Shown: positions 34,413 through 46,700, counted from the first letter of the stretch. The stretch is 64,000 nt of DNA from Carposina sasakii (GCA_014607495.2 CP053156.1:8246001-8310000), one strand, 5' to 3'. Program-made: numbers and translations. Notes: generated by a model from the sequence alone, not told the origin.

Positions 34413-34432
34413 GTCTGAGCTAGCTCCCGCCG
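34272..34432 (-). CDS. mamo: mamo exon with start codon: N-terminal half of BTB domain
   Basis: Coding part is 34412-34272 (47 codons). The ATG opens [16 protein letters not shown], the typical ttk-class N-terminus ([10 protein letters not shown]), and the exon ends at RAHK in the core BTB motif D-V-T-L-A-C...R-A-H-K. The donor is AAG|GTGAGA. A 3' splice site (ttttccag) sits directly before a 20-base leader at 34432, so this is not the first transcribed exon. The start is chosen because the family begins two to four residues before the E/Q-x-[YF]-C-L-R-W motif. The frame stays open a little upstream, but those codons are intronic. A MITE begins about 60 bases into the following intron. Confidence 0.88.
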
Positions 34433-34659
34433 CTGGAAAAGAACAGAAGATATACATTAACCCTCATATTTTAATTGAGTTTCCCTTGAGGGCACTCGGG
34501 CGAGATATTTGTAGTAGATAGGTTTGTGGTTAAATATTGTAGTAAGTACACTTATGTAGGTACTTACATTTAGGTAAGTACATTTAGGTATAATTTATTA
34601 GGTATACTTATGTGGAAAGCGTCAAGGAGCTTTTATACTCGATATCACAACAAAAATTG

Positions 34660-34990
34660 CAAATAGCCTAGCTTTACCGGGATTGGCTCACCACTCATTC
34701 CCGCCTCTGCAACTCCTGTAAGCCAGGATCAACAGAGGCGACCAGAAAAATGCATAACAAAGCATAGAAAATCCCGGGGGACCTAACTAGCGACTATGAG
34801 GCATAGCCTAGCGTTAGGCGTTTCTTTCTTCTATAAGAACTAAGTTATTCATTAAGTTACCAACGCATTGATTTGGCACATCCTGATCTGTCTAACTCAT
34901 CCCAAAGGTCCAAGCAGTATTTTATATCTACTAACTAATCTTGTCCAACAGTGGACTTCTCAGGGCTGTAAATGATGATGATGATAAACT
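34660..34990 (+). mobile_element. LINE-like 3' fragment with (GAT)n tail
   Basis: TTACCGGGATTGGCTCACCA, then TGTCCAACAGTGGACTTC and AATGATGATGATGATAAAC. The tail layout is that of RTE-type elements; no usable frame. Confidence 0.45.
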
Positions 34991-35689
34991 AATCTTGGGC
35001 TTAGGTAATCCAAGTTCTAGGCCTTGGTAATTTACCGACTTATTAATATTTACTTCACATAAGTACATACTTATTTTAAATATTAAAAGTAACCTCTCAG
35101 AATCAGTCATTAGTGTCATTATGATATAGGGGATATGTTTAATGTACGCTACGTGAACGTTTATTTAAGATGTAAGTACCTACTTTAATAGTAATTAGTT
35201 AAAGACTCATTAGGACTCATTTAATACTCATCTTTCTGAATGCGCCTGTTAGTGAAGTAAACGTACTTAGTAAGTAGTAGAGTTTAGGGGTTAACGAAGA
35301 GTTAAATTCATTTATTTTAACTGATATCGAGTTATGACTGTTATTATATTTAAGAATGCTAATGGAAAGTGCGTAGAATTACAAATTAATATTGCATTTA
35401 TCAATAAAACGTATATAACAAACAATGTAGAGTCTAGCCGACCCTATCTGGCACGTGTAGGTTAGGCATTATCATCGTACCTAGTACCTATAGATAGTAC
35501 ATACTTATCAGCAGTAGGCTTATTCAGAAAACAAGGTGAAATGTTTAACGGCATATTAAAATTTGTTGGTTAGTCTAAGGTTTCTGCACCCTATGCCGTC
35601 GGCGACTAGGGTTGAACATCTTTACCATGCTTCGTCGGTGGCTTGAGATATTGCCGGCGTGTACTTAGAGTACATAGTGCTTAGAAACT

Positions 35690-35830
35690 ACGAATTTACG
35701 AACTTTGCGAATAATCAAAAAAAAAATCTTACATTTCCTGCAAATAATTACAGTGTTGTACTCGTATAACTCAACACAATGGTACTTGTTCATCACCACA
35801 CCTGTATGTAAAATCTTTGACGATCGGTTA
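35690..35830. mobile_element. Relic of the 47476 MITE family
   Basis: CATTTCCTGCAAATAAT...GTATAACTCAACACAATGG is the reverse complement of the middle of the 47476 element; termini are not intact. Confidence 0.5.
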
Positions 35831-36655
35831 TTGAAGATCATGCAGATGCGGATGCGAATATTCGCAACATACCTTATAGGTAATGTAGGTGACGGTGTGA
35901 CCATTAAAGAAAGTAGGATACGATATATCGCTCTACATTTCTTATTAAGAGTTTAAACAAATTGTTACAAATAATTATGAAATGGCTGTAACAAACTTGT
36001 CAAACGTATTTTTAAAAGATAGGTACAGCGCGTTGTGATTGCTGCTATTGCTTGCTGATAAATGAAGATTTACACTTTACTTAATAAGTAGGTAAACACA
36101 ATACTTATTAGGTACATGAAATAAATTTCTAAAAATTTAGTTTTAACTTTAAAAATAATATTAAATAAGTTTATTTTCTTTAATAGTGTAGGGTAGGTAG
36201 TTAAGAAACCTAATTTATTTTAGCGTTGACACCGCATGAGATATTATTTGATTTATTGAGATTTATTGTGGCTCTTTTCACAATAGCTCGGCTATAATAA
36301 AGAGCATTACGCACATTTGATAATATTTATCTTTTCCTATCCCATGTATACCTACTATTGTCCAAGTACCTACTTAAGTATAAATGAGTATATAAAAAAC
36401 AGACGACGACACATAGCATAATAAATAAGTACCTTCTTAACTTTGAAACAAAACATGGAAATATCACATGTCCAATCACATGTCGCCATATTCGATCACC
36501 CGGAAAATACAACACGGAAAATTCGGACCGACGACTCTACCCGATTTTTTCCTGTTAGTCCAACACAACTTTACCCAATTAACAAGAGATTAACGCCAAC
36601 TCGTAAAGAAAAGTGTCAAGCGCCTCATAAGCGCGTGCTGTAAATCTTTCGTGCA

Positions 36656-36689
36656 TATAAAACCCGGCGCTCAACAGCCGGAACCCAGT
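36656..36689 (+). promoter_or_regulatory. TATA box with correctly spaced initiator-like CAGT (plus strand)
   Basis: TATAAAA at 36656-36662 is followed by CCCAGT whose A is at 36687, 31 bases after the first T. That is the usual arthropod TATA-to-initiator spacing. A small hairpin CCGGC...GCCGG lies between them. No convincing open frame follows on the plus strand, so it may be chance or drive a non-coding or antisense transcript inside the mamo intron. Confidence 0.2.
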
Positions 36690-37079
36690 AAAATCGGTTA
36701 ATACGTACAAAACGTTGGAATTATTCAATGCTATACAGTTTCGCGCCTCCATGCGCAAAGATAAACATAGCCGCGGGTGCTATGCTATTATGTACCTACA
36801 TGGTTGCGGGTAGTCGGGAAAATTGGGCGATATGCGTAATGTCTGTGTAAGTAATTTAGTAAGTGATTTTACGTGATTGAAACAAATGACAATATCAAAA
36901 ACGCAAGGGTTTACGAACGAATGCCAAACAAACTTCGTTAAGATTAAGAATTGGTAGGGTTGCTGCAGGCTGCTGATTCAAGTCGTTAGAACTCATTTTA
37001 TTCTGAATTGAAACACATCTATATCGAAGCAAACAGCACATTACCTCAATTTCAAGCAAGTTACAAATGCATACCTTCC

Positions 37080-37300
37080 CAAAGCGCGTAATCTGCCATT
37101 CCGCTCATTTACCGCGACATGTAGACGCGTGCGCCGCGAACGCAGTCAAGATCAAGGGCGATTGCGCAATAGTTGGCGGTCGCACTGCACTGTGATGTCA
37201 TCCGTCTGCCCCCCCTCTTCACCGCTCGGAAACCGTTTCAGAAAGGCCGCGAACACGGAACGTTCTATTTTTAATTTTGATAGCACATTGCGTGCGCATA
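37080..37300. promoter_or_regulatory. GC-rich patch, possible alternative promoter or 5' exon
   Basis: A CpG-rich unique stretch about 2.7 kb upstream of the start-codon exon of mamo, with many GCGC/CGCG words and GTGATGTCATC (a CRE-like TGATGTCA). It is not similar to the repeats seen elsewhere in the window. It could be an alternative promoter, an enhancer or a conserved intronic element. Confidence 0.25.
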
Positions 37301-37970
37301 GGCTGTACAGTAATTTGCGTTTGATGGGAAACGGACCTCTTTTGTCAGTTGTGCGCAGAAGAAGTGACGACACTGTGTTCTGTTTGTTGTTCAAATTTGA
37401 TTTTGCTCAGAGATTTGGTATCTCTCTTTTCGTTTTGCTTGTAACTGCCAGCTTAATATGAAAATGGGGGAAATTCCATAGTCAGGTGCATAGGTACCAG
37501 AATGCTGACCGGTTATATTTCCTAATTTCATTAAAAATATTATGCCTAGGCTAAAATAAAAAATGTAGAGTTCGCAAAAGATTAATAAACACGCGATTAA
37601 TTTGATTAAAGGCACTGTAAATAAGTTTTCTGGTATGTTTGTAAAATATCAATCTTTATAATTAATTATTTGATGTACATTGAGGATCATTTCTGCACGA
37701 TATTTACCATGGCCGTATACCAATAAATCATGTCATTTATGCAACCTGGTAATGTACATAAAAATGCTTCTTTATGCGGTTGGATGTTGTTAAACAACTA
37801 CATTTGATTCTACTTACCTACTTATATAAGTGACATATGTAGGTATGGTATATCCATGCACGACCTTCATCATATAATATACTAACTCACATGTTGTAAG
37901 GAGTGGACCTATTGCAGGAAATATTATTTGCATCATACAGAATAAGTGTCGAGATGATGTAAACGATATA

Positions 37971-38166
37971 CAGGGTGTTTGTGACAGCCAGGCAAATATT
38001 GACACCAAGACTTCAAACCATGATTCTGAGGCGGAAAACACTGAATTTTCGCAGGAAAATTACTAAATTGTCCGATGTTTTTTTGATAATGTCAGGAAAA
38101 AAATAATTTGGTTCGTTTAATTAGGCCTTAGGATAAAGACTTAAAAATAAAATTTTAACCACCCTG
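37971..38166. mobile_element. 196-bp short MITE of the 47476 family
   Basis: TA|CAGGGTGTTTGTGACAGCC...AACCACCCTG|TA; shares the outer left half with the longer copies and lacks their middle. Confidence 0.7.
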
Positions 38167-38304
38167 TATAGTCATAGTCGTATTTATGTGGGTGCGAGTA
38201 GTTGCAAAAATAATATGGTAGCTATATTATATTAAATCTCTATCACGTGTTGATCCGGGGTTTGACTAGAGTAGTAGTTAACATCAGTCATCATGTTCTT
38301 CTAT

Positions 38305-38653
38305 GCTAGGGTTGTCATCTCAAAACTTTGAAAACCAGGATTTGAAGAAGAAATACCAGGACATTTTGATTAAAAGCCAGGTCTATACATGTGCGAACCC
38401 AGTGACAATACGATTGGAGAGAGTTAGCGAATACGTATTGCTTCTTTTAGGCTTTCTAGATGTGCCGCTGACGCTTAATTGCGTCGTCGCACTAGGCGTT
38501 GATCTGATATCGGCACTCTTAGAAAATCTGCCGATAGCGAAAATGTCAGGGTTCTAAAGCTCAGGACGACGCTTAAAAACTAAAGGACAGCCCAGGACAC
38601 CCCAAAAAGCAGGACATGTCCTGGGAAAACAGGACGGTTGGCAACCGTCATGG
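38305..38653. mobile_element. Possible DNA element with CCAGGAC words
   Basis: GCTAGGGTTGTCATCTC at the left and GGTTGGCAACCGTC at the right form imperfect inverted ends; CCAGGA/AGGACA words recur inside. No clean TSD seen. Confidence 0.4.
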
Positions 38654-38654
38654 C

Positions 38655-38800
38655 AAATGCATAGAATAGCATGTGCTAAGAGTCGACTAAAGAACTTAGT
38701 CCGGGTTGGGCGTTCTCTCAGGCTATGAGTTAGTATCTTGTCACTAATCTTTCATATCTCCCCTACAATGTTAAACGTGGCTGTAGGATTTCCTTGCTTT
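38655..38800 (+). repeat. Dispersed repeat 'GTCGACTAA / AACGTGGCTGTAGGA', copy 1
   Basis: CTAAGAGTCGACTAAAGAAC, CTCAGGCTATGAGTTAG, CAATGTTAAACGTGGCTG; the same series recurs at 39190, 46580, 51185, 56150, 58885 and 61735. Confidence 0.6.
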
Positions 38801-39189
38801 CCCTCTTAATACCTATTTTGAAAACACAGACGGCAACCTGACGGCTTAATAAGTCTGAAACATTTATCCTGTATTAGTTATCAACTTATTTCGTACTCAA
38901 ACAACAAGATCTATTTAAACGTAGGTAATAATATTAATGCATACATAATCTTTATATAATTTGTTTCAGTTTATTTACTGAAACAAAATGGGCCTTATGA
39001 AGGTCTTGTTAGTAAAAATACGGCGGTAATCTCAACATAATCCGACCCCTAAACTCAGACTTCTTTTCCATACAAAATATCTCTACTTACGCCCCATGGT
39101 AACGTTATGACGTCTCTACTTCAAGCTTTAGGGCTTATGCATAACATGTCAGAGTTCATAAAAAATTGGCAATTGTGTTTACCTATGGT

Positions 39190-39360
39190 GGTGCGGGGCT
39201 TCGCTAGAATACATCAGCAGCATCTCCTTCTGTGCATATCGTAAGAGTCCACTAAGCAACTCAGGTGCCTTCTCTCAGGCGTTGATCTAAAAACTTGTGA
39301 CTGATCGTTAACATTTAGCCCAATTATGCTATTAGTTATAGGTTTTCCTTCATGAGCCTG
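39190..39360 (+). repeat. Dispersed repeat, copy 2
   Basis: GGGGCTTCGCTAGAATACAT, GCATCTCCTTCTGTGCATAT, TCGTAAGAGTCCACTAAGC, TCTCTCAGGCGTTGATC in the same order as in the 38655 and 61735 copies. Confidence 0.6.
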
Positions 39361-39846
39361 TAGTTTTAGCTACCTACTGACTAACAGCCGAATGTATCAT
39401 ATTATGTAAATAAGTACCTAATTAGGTTTGTAATTTTACTGGTAGGTAAGGAAATTATTATTGATGTCAAATGGAAACTGAGGTGTGAATCTGAGACATC
39501 ATTCGTCCTCCTAACAAAGTAAAATGATTTCAACTAAGCTCGCTGAATTCGCTGAGTTACTCCCAGGATTAATATAAACGTAATTCAGAAAAGCTGGCAC
39601 TATTTTTAGGCATTGATAACAGCTTATCTGTATAAATACAAAAAACTTCCGCGCGCTAGGCCAAAGCGCAATTAGTCCCGCTAACCGTAGTTTGTATAGG
39701 TAATATTGCAACTCCTAATACAAATTGAAATTTTATTTCGTGAAAAATATTAGCCATATCGAAATTTTTATCTTTTCTGTATAACTGAATCATGAGAAAC
39801 GTATTGACAGCTAGAAACTTGCCATAAATTATATATTTTGTCTCTA

Positions 39847-40106
39847 CAGGATGTAACAGAAAGGGTATGTTAAGCGAAAAGCTATGTAAATAGCCCACTA
39901 TAGAGAACCTATTACCAAAATTTGAGACTCGATATCACATTTTTATTTTTCAAGATTGTATGAAATTTCCTGAGATATTTAAAAATTCTCCATACTATCG
40001 GGAAAAATAAACATGTGATTTCGGGTCTCAAATTTTGTGAATAGGTTCTCTACAGTGGGCTATTTGCATGGCTTTTTGTTTAACATACCCTTTTTGTTAC
40101 ACCCTG
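39847..40106. mobile_element. 260-bp MITE, second full copy of the 7025 family
   Basis: TA|CAGGATGTAACAGAAAGGG...TTGTTACACCCTG|TA; same length and internal order as the copy at 7025. Confidence 0.75.
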
Positions 40107-41548
40107 TATATATTTTGTTTTATAGACTATCCGCGATCCAGTTATTCTTCAGCTGCTTCTGGAATCTTAACTACCTTTTGAGATTTAAGCTTTACTTAGG
40201 TACAAATACTTTTAACAAGCACAAGTTTTGGTTCAACCGTTGTAAAAGGATACGAGTAAGTTTTGCATTGTATTGCATTTTTCTACCTTATAGATACCCT
40301 AAAATGATTATTCATTTCTAGGGGCGGTAAATTATAATCTAAAGTTATAGGTATAATAGGCCTCAATCTCTAAGATGGCCTATATAGATTATTGAGAAAG
40401 CTCCTCTTAAGGTACACATTAATTTTTTAAATTAAATTTCTTATTAGGTGTAGTATGATATATTGAAATGTTAAAATAACCTACAACTGCTTAGTACTTG
40501 CCTACGACTCATTATTATTTATAGCCTCATAAGCAGGTGAACTCGCCAAATGAAGTAATTCATATATACAAACTTTTTATGCACATTAAAATTTAAAAAA
40601 AATGTCACATATGTGCACCAGTCCTTATGCGATCCACGCGGCAGTCGGGCGCGGCGTGGGGATCAAGGTCGCGCGAAATAACGCACGCGCACGCGTAAAG
40701 ATCGCAGCTGTGTGCGTATGATGCACATGACGATTAGCTAGGCATTGGCAATCATGAAGGAGAGCCGGAGAGGAGCTTTGCATAAACTTTTCATGGAAAT
40801 TACGAGGCTACCGTTTGCGTGGATCACGATTAGATTGTGAAGAGGTGCAAGCAGTATACACCTCACTGCGTGTCAGACATAAAACCTATAGACTCAGAAT
40901 AACGTAGATACAGAAAAGGCGTTGTGCTCAAGGAAGTATACCTAACGGAAGAGAGACAAACTTGAGGCGCAATTTCGGTGCTTGCTCCCGCAGAGGTAAT
41001 CGTAATGGCGTAAATTTTGTAGCGATAGATGAGAGATATTATATGGCAAGTCTAAATGCTATCCGTATAGGGCTACATCACTCGCTCTAGGCCGTACTAT
41101 ATTAGCCTACTAGCAAGTGCACTTCTAGCGGGGAAAATTCTGTAGGGTTGCTGCTGGTTCTCCCGAACGCAGGGACTGGCATGATGTTGCTGTCCTTTGC
41201 ATCTACGAGTGGCAACCATAAGGTATTCTTGGATGACATAGCTAGTTATACGTAGGTATGTGGTCGCGCGTAAGATATGCCGACATCGTCAACTTTCGAA
41301 ACTCCTAAATAGGCTTACCTATATGTGATGCCAGTCGGCCAGTGCTTTATAGCGCTATGGCAACAATGGTAGTCAGAAGTCTACGTTAATAGCATATCCT
41401 CTTTGTCCTTCTTTCATGTTGACAAAACGCGGTGTTGTGTACACATCATATGCGAGTTATAGTCGAGCTGTCCTTGGCTAGTATTTGCTAGATTTCCTTT
41501 AGACATAAGTTTCAGGCATGTAGTGCGTATCTGGGTTAATATACTAAC

Positions 41549-41685
41549 ACTTGTATTATAAACGCTACAGTCTAACTATACCTATGTCTGCATGTTTCAA
41601 TGTTCCATTGATGAACAATGTATGTGTATCTAAATATCAATTTTGCAATTCACACGGATAGAATCGCTGGAAACAAACAACTAGT
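41549..41685 (+). mobile_element. Degenerate Helitron-like fragment
   Basis: TTGTATTATAAACGCTACAG at the left and CAATTCACACGGATAGAATCG...ACAACTAGT at the right recall the Lep1 layout, but the middle is decayed. Confidence 0.4.
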
Positions 41686-42677
41686 AAAATCAAATAGAAT
41701 AATATTTTCACAATTTCCAAAACAAATGTTGTTTACATAAACCGTAGGCGCCAAGCATGTGCCAGTCGCCCACGCATCTTCAGCTCTGACCGTTCGTATT
41801 CATTCAGGGTGTTAGGGACAATCACAACTTATTAGTATACAAAAAAGTTATTTCCGCAAGTAATTATGTGTAATGTGTAATAAGTAATAATTAAGTATAT
41901 ATAATCTAGATGTGTAAAGGGACAACGATGTGAACTGCGTAGCACTATCACACAAACCTCGTTGGTTTTACAAAGTGCTATTGTAAGTTTTTTTTTGTTA
42001 AACCATTTAAAACATAAATAAATAAAAAATTATAATAATAACACATTAAGGGCGATCAGTCCCAAGTTTCCAATTTAAGTAGAGTTCCGTAATCAATCAG
42101 AGTGTTAGGGATAATCACAACACAACTAACACTTTAACAGTTAACCATGCAAGTAGAGTTTTCCTTCGCAATTTATATGTGGTTTCTCTATTATGTACAG
42201 TTAGACCGAGTCCACACGGCCTATAATTTACACGAAGAGACATTCGTAGCTAGCGCGTGCTACAAGCTACGAACCTGCTACGCCAAATGCGTTTATTACC
42301 TAATCGTATTATAGTTCTATGCGCATACATTTCAGTTTTTTTTATTTTTATATAAGGTTTTAAATTGTTTTATTTTAATGTGGCATCACAAAAGCCGGTC
42401 AGGTTTATCTGGATACCGCTTACATTTCTACAATTATGGTCTTATATGTGTTGTTATGTCCATCATCTGTCATAACAAACACACTCACAACAGACGAGAC
42501 AGGCCACGCTTCCCTCGCACGCTGTGGCATATAGGTACATAACATAACGGTATGTTTGTTCTCTGTGACAGTGTAAGTGCGACAACGTTATGTGCCCTAT
42601 GCATGCGATGAAAACGTCGTAGTTCGTTCAAATTTTAATGCACAAATTAAATTATAGACACTTCCTATACTAGTATT

Positions 42678-42795
42678 ATCTATTTTAAATTATTAATAAC
42701 GAAAATGGAAAAAATTCTTCACCCGAGTGGGAATCGAACCCACGACCACTGCAAACCGTGCCAGCCGCTATAACCACTAAACCACCGGGTCAATT
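42678..42795 (-). mobile_element. tRNA-derived SINE copy
   Basis: Same head as the 14849 copy (TGGTTTAGTGG and GGTTCGATTCC boxes, GACCCGG start) plus the 3' body with CCATTTTCGTTATTAATAA. Confidence 0.7.
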
Positions 42796-43246
42796 ACTCG
42801 GATGACGAATTTTACCATCTCTTTTCTAAATTACATATTGGCAACGTTATTCTTCATCCCGATAGCTATACACTAGCCAAATCTCTGCAAACAAAGCTGA
42901 ATCCCTCAGCACAATGTTTAAAGATGAAACGATCAACCATATCCTAACGGATTATATTAATGGAGAAGTGTTTTTATAAATTTATCTTAGTCACTATAAA
43001 GAAAATGGTTCCACCCACCGGTTCAGCCCTACACCCTCCACTGTCACTTACACCCTGTATATCGGACCAACTATCTAAATCCATAACTGCCGAACTGTCG
43101 AGGTTGTAGGGCCCGTCTATATGTATATGGTGCGCACCCATAGTGAATGTTTGATGGTCGACTTCCGATGGTCGCATTGAAAAGTAACGCCTAATACAAT
43201 TTCATTTATAAAATTGGGCAACTAAACGCCCGATCTTAGTCAAGAT

Positions 43247-43306
43247 ATTATATATTATAAAATTATTAATAAATAAAATGGAAAAAATTCTTCACCCGAG
43301 TGGAAG
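43247..43306 (-). mobile_element. tRNA-derived SINE, 3' fragment
   Basis: ATTATTAATAAATAAAATGG and TTCTTCACCCGAGTGG match the body and B-box flank of the 42678 copy. Confidence 0.55.
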
Positions 43307-45120
43307 TGGGAATTATCTATTTTATTAAGTTTAGTGACAAATGACGCACGAGCCGAGCGAGCGGAGCAGCTGCCCAGGCAGCGCCGATGTGAGAAACAAG
43401 TCTTTTAAAAATAAGAAATCTCCATGAATAATATATAATTCAACATAAATTATTTATGTTGTGATGATGTCACTTACACCCTGTATATCGACGTGACCAA
43501 CTATACAATAAATCCATAAATTGCCGAACTGTCGAGGAGTTAGCGCGACAACGTCGAATAACTGATTTACCTATAGTGCCTTACAAGCCTTAATGCCTTC
43601 ACCGATTCACGCAATAACTGTTCTCATTTCACATATACATATACATATCTACATTTTGGTAAAAGGGAATTTACCAAAAAATAACCTAACTAACCGTTTA
43701 CGAAATTCGATATGAACGCATTATTTTTGTTACAAAAAACTTAGTATCGGTCTTATAACTAATTTACAGATACGATACCATAGATAAACCCGATCAGCTT
43801 AAAATTAAGTAGGTATACCTATTTGTTTTTAGTTTAGTATGTTTATTTATTACGGCATAAAATAGATATGTAATATGGAATTAAAGAGATGTCTAAACCT
43901 GCCTTAGGTATGCCTTGGAACGATCTTGCTAAATGAAAACTTAAGCAGTGGCTGCTTACTATACCTACATCGATGGCTGAGAGCACATACTCGTAATTAT
44001 GTCCTAATTACAAAAAGTTGATTTTACAAGATAGCATTAGGCGAGCAAATTTTCCAACTAAATATTGAACAAAATTTTAGTTTCATGCCTTTTTTTCCAC
44101 AGTTGTCAAAAAATATGTAATGAAATAAAAGACCCTTTGTGACCTACCTAATCTCGTACTAAATTAATGTGAATTAGCGCTTTAAACAAAATGTTTCCTA
44201 CATACGATTTTATTTAATGGCCATGCTTTATTTTGCTGCATTTGAACAAATCTTAATGTTACCTCTCTGCTCTGTCTGTTACCTACAAGTCTAACAGTTT
44301 TTTTCGTCTCGCCAGTCAAACCTGTCTAGGTAGACATTTTAGGCACCAATTCGCTACATTCCAATTCTGCGAATATAAGAAACGAAAGGATGGAATGCAC
44401 TCCTACTAATTTGTGATACTAGCTTTTATATTATAACTGTTAACAGTCAATGTAGTTTTTAGATGAAAAGATAATTTTTATAATGGAGAATGGTTTTGCT
44501 AACTATCTATTATCTTTAACCTACATAATTTTATTACAAAACAAACGTGTAAAAAGCATTTCATTCCGTCACCCCACACCTTGATCTCTTTACACTGAAT
44601 CGTGGTATAGTCAACGTTTAAATTTTTGACAAAGATTTTAAGACAAACTTAAACCGTGTTGTTACAATATTACAATACACAACATAATTTAAGCTAAACA
44701 TTGCCTAAATTTGACTAATATTCTATTTTAAACACCGAAAATAATTAAAAAATAAAACATTTAACAAATTAACAAAAGAATTATCATGTCTATGTGTCAA
44801 TTAAGTTTACAGTGTACTTAATTAAATAGTTTTGTGCACACCAAAGAAATAATTATTAATCTGTCTGACCTTCTATGAATCAGATTAGGATGGCACGTTT
44901 TGAAACCTACATCGGAATTCCCAAAACTAACTCTAACAAAAAATACGGCTGGCGCAATTCCATCCTCTCATCTATGCCTTAACTATAAATTAATTATACT
45001 GTGCAGGTTAAAAGGCTTTACTTAAATGTCATTAAATAAGGACCACGAAATATCTAAAACAAAGGAACTATAAAATATCTGTGAAATTGGACCAAATTTA
45101 GCCTAAACAAGAAAACAAGC

Positions 45121-45245
45121 CTTCGTCTTCAGCCTATTGCCCACCTCCCGGAAACCCTTAATTGCCTCGTACGATACGTGTGACGATACTCTTACCCACG
45201 GGCAGGCATTGGGGTGGTACAAACTCTACTCTGCCGGCACCAGCA
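45121..45245 (-). mobile_element. SINE-like retroelement, internally deleted copy
   Basis: TCAGCCTATTGC is joined directly to the CCCACCTCCCGGAAACCC half and the CTCTGCCGGCACC 5' end of the 46170 family, with the middle missing. Confidence 0.6.
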
Positions 45246-45271
45246 GAATTAAAATGTTAAGAAGTTTGGAC

Positions 45272-45680
45272 CAGCGTTGCCAGATGCACGATAATTATCG
45301 TCCATTCCACGATAATTTTGAGTGCCATGCCATAAAAATTAAAATTAGGTATCGCAAGATAATTCGTTCAAATTCTACGATATTTTTGTCAAATCTACGA
45401 TAATTTTGTAAACATCCAATTTTACCCCCAAGAATATTGAAATTTACCCCTAAAATCCACTAAATTCCAACTCGTGAGCGGGGCGGGGGGTAGGTTTGGA
45501 TACCTTGTCCGTATATTCCGTCTATTTGATTCGGCGTAAATACGAAATCAACTTCTTTTAACTCGTGAGCAGGGGGGGTAGGATTTCATACCTTGTCCAT
45601 ATATTCTATCATGCGATAAAAACACGATAATTTTGCAACAAATATGAGATAATTTCTCAATGTACGATCTGGCAACACTG
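45272..45680. mobile_element. hAT-like MITE with perfect 8-bp TSD
   Basis: CAGCGTTGCCAGAT...ATCTGGCAACACTG, flanked by GTTTGGAC at 45264-45271 and 45681-45688. An 8-bp TSD and CAG...CTG ends define hAT elements. The interior is not coding; it repeats CACGATAATTTT-type words. Confidence 0.8.
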
Positions 45681-46169
45681 GTTTGGACCATTAGCTTAGT
45701 CATAAATAATCCCATACTCATATTAATATTATGATAAACAAGAATTATAGTTACTCTACAAAACTAGGTACCTATACATTTTAATGTTTCCATTGTAAAA
45801 AAGCAGCAAAGGCATGAGTTTGTTCGTTTTTTTCTATCTCATTAACTAATATAGTAGGTACCTATAAATAATACTACCTACTTTAGTTATTTTATATTAT
45901 TTAATAGAAATACGTTTTCCATTTAATATATAATAATATGTCACAAGCAGTTAGTTCATTAATTATTATTCGCCTATATAAAGAAGATATCAACGCAAAT
46001 TTATTATCTAATTGGATACTTACATCTGCAAGTAAGTAGGATAATAATAAGTAATACAAATTCTATTTGCATACCATAATTTTATTAATTAATGTTTTCT
46101 AATCTAAAATTAAGCCATTGCTATTTCATAAACTTCAGTTTTACTTCATATTTATTTTAATAACCTAAT

Positions 46170-46424
46170 CATCATCATCAGCCTATTGCAGTCCACTGCT
46201 GGACGTAGGCCTCCCCCAGGGCACGCCTCAAGACTGCCATGGGGGGGGGATTTGCCCATAGTCACCACGCTGGGACAGGCAGGTTGGTGACCGCAGTTTG
46301 TATTTTGGACTATGTTGTCAGTACGGGAGGCGCTGCTGCCCACCTTCCGGAAACCCTTAATCGCCTCGTACGATACCCACGGGCAGACATGGGGTGGTAC
46401 GAATTCTACTCTGCCGGCACCACG
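46170..46424 (-). mobile_element. Lepidopteran SINE-like retroelement, complete copy with 12-bp TSD
   Basis: A 255-base unit with the core GCAGTCCACTGCTGGACG, flanked by the perfect direct repeat TAATAACCTAAT at 46158-46169 and 46425-46436. The sense strand is minus: it begins GTGCCGGCAGAGTAG and ends in a (GAT)n tail next to the left TSD. Variable-length TSDs and a simple-repeat tail are signs of target-primed retrotransposition. The fixed 5' end in several copies suggests a SINE or similar nonautonomous element rather than random LINE truncation. Confidence 0.8.
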
Positions 46425-46559
46425 TAATAACCTAATTAACGTTGATTAATCCTTACCATTTTATTTTAAGTATGTATGTTCAATTTTGTATTACATACCT
46501 ACTCTACCATACTAAAAACATTAAATAAACTCAGCCATTCTCTTAGGATAAACTAGCAA

Positions 46560-46700
46560 CTTCTAACTGACCATTTACTTCTATCAATGGCTGTATGAGC
46601 CTTACTTCGGGATAAAAAAAAAACATTCACTTCTATCCCCGATATGCTAAACGTAGCTGTGTGACCTCCTTTATGATCCTGAAGTTTCGGTTTTCTCATT
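46560..46700 (-). repeat. Dispersed repeat, decayed copy
   Basis: GATATGCTAAACGTAGCTGT and GTGACCTCCTTTATG correspond to the AACGTGGCTGTAGGA part of the family. The orientation is uncertain. Confidence 0.4.

Noticed and set aside
40037..40321. 94-codon plus-strand frame, and the related 39656-39898 minus-strand frame
   Set aside because: Both start inside the terminal inverted repeats of the 39847 MITE; the shared [17 protein letters not shown] words come from the two MITE arms, not from a gene.
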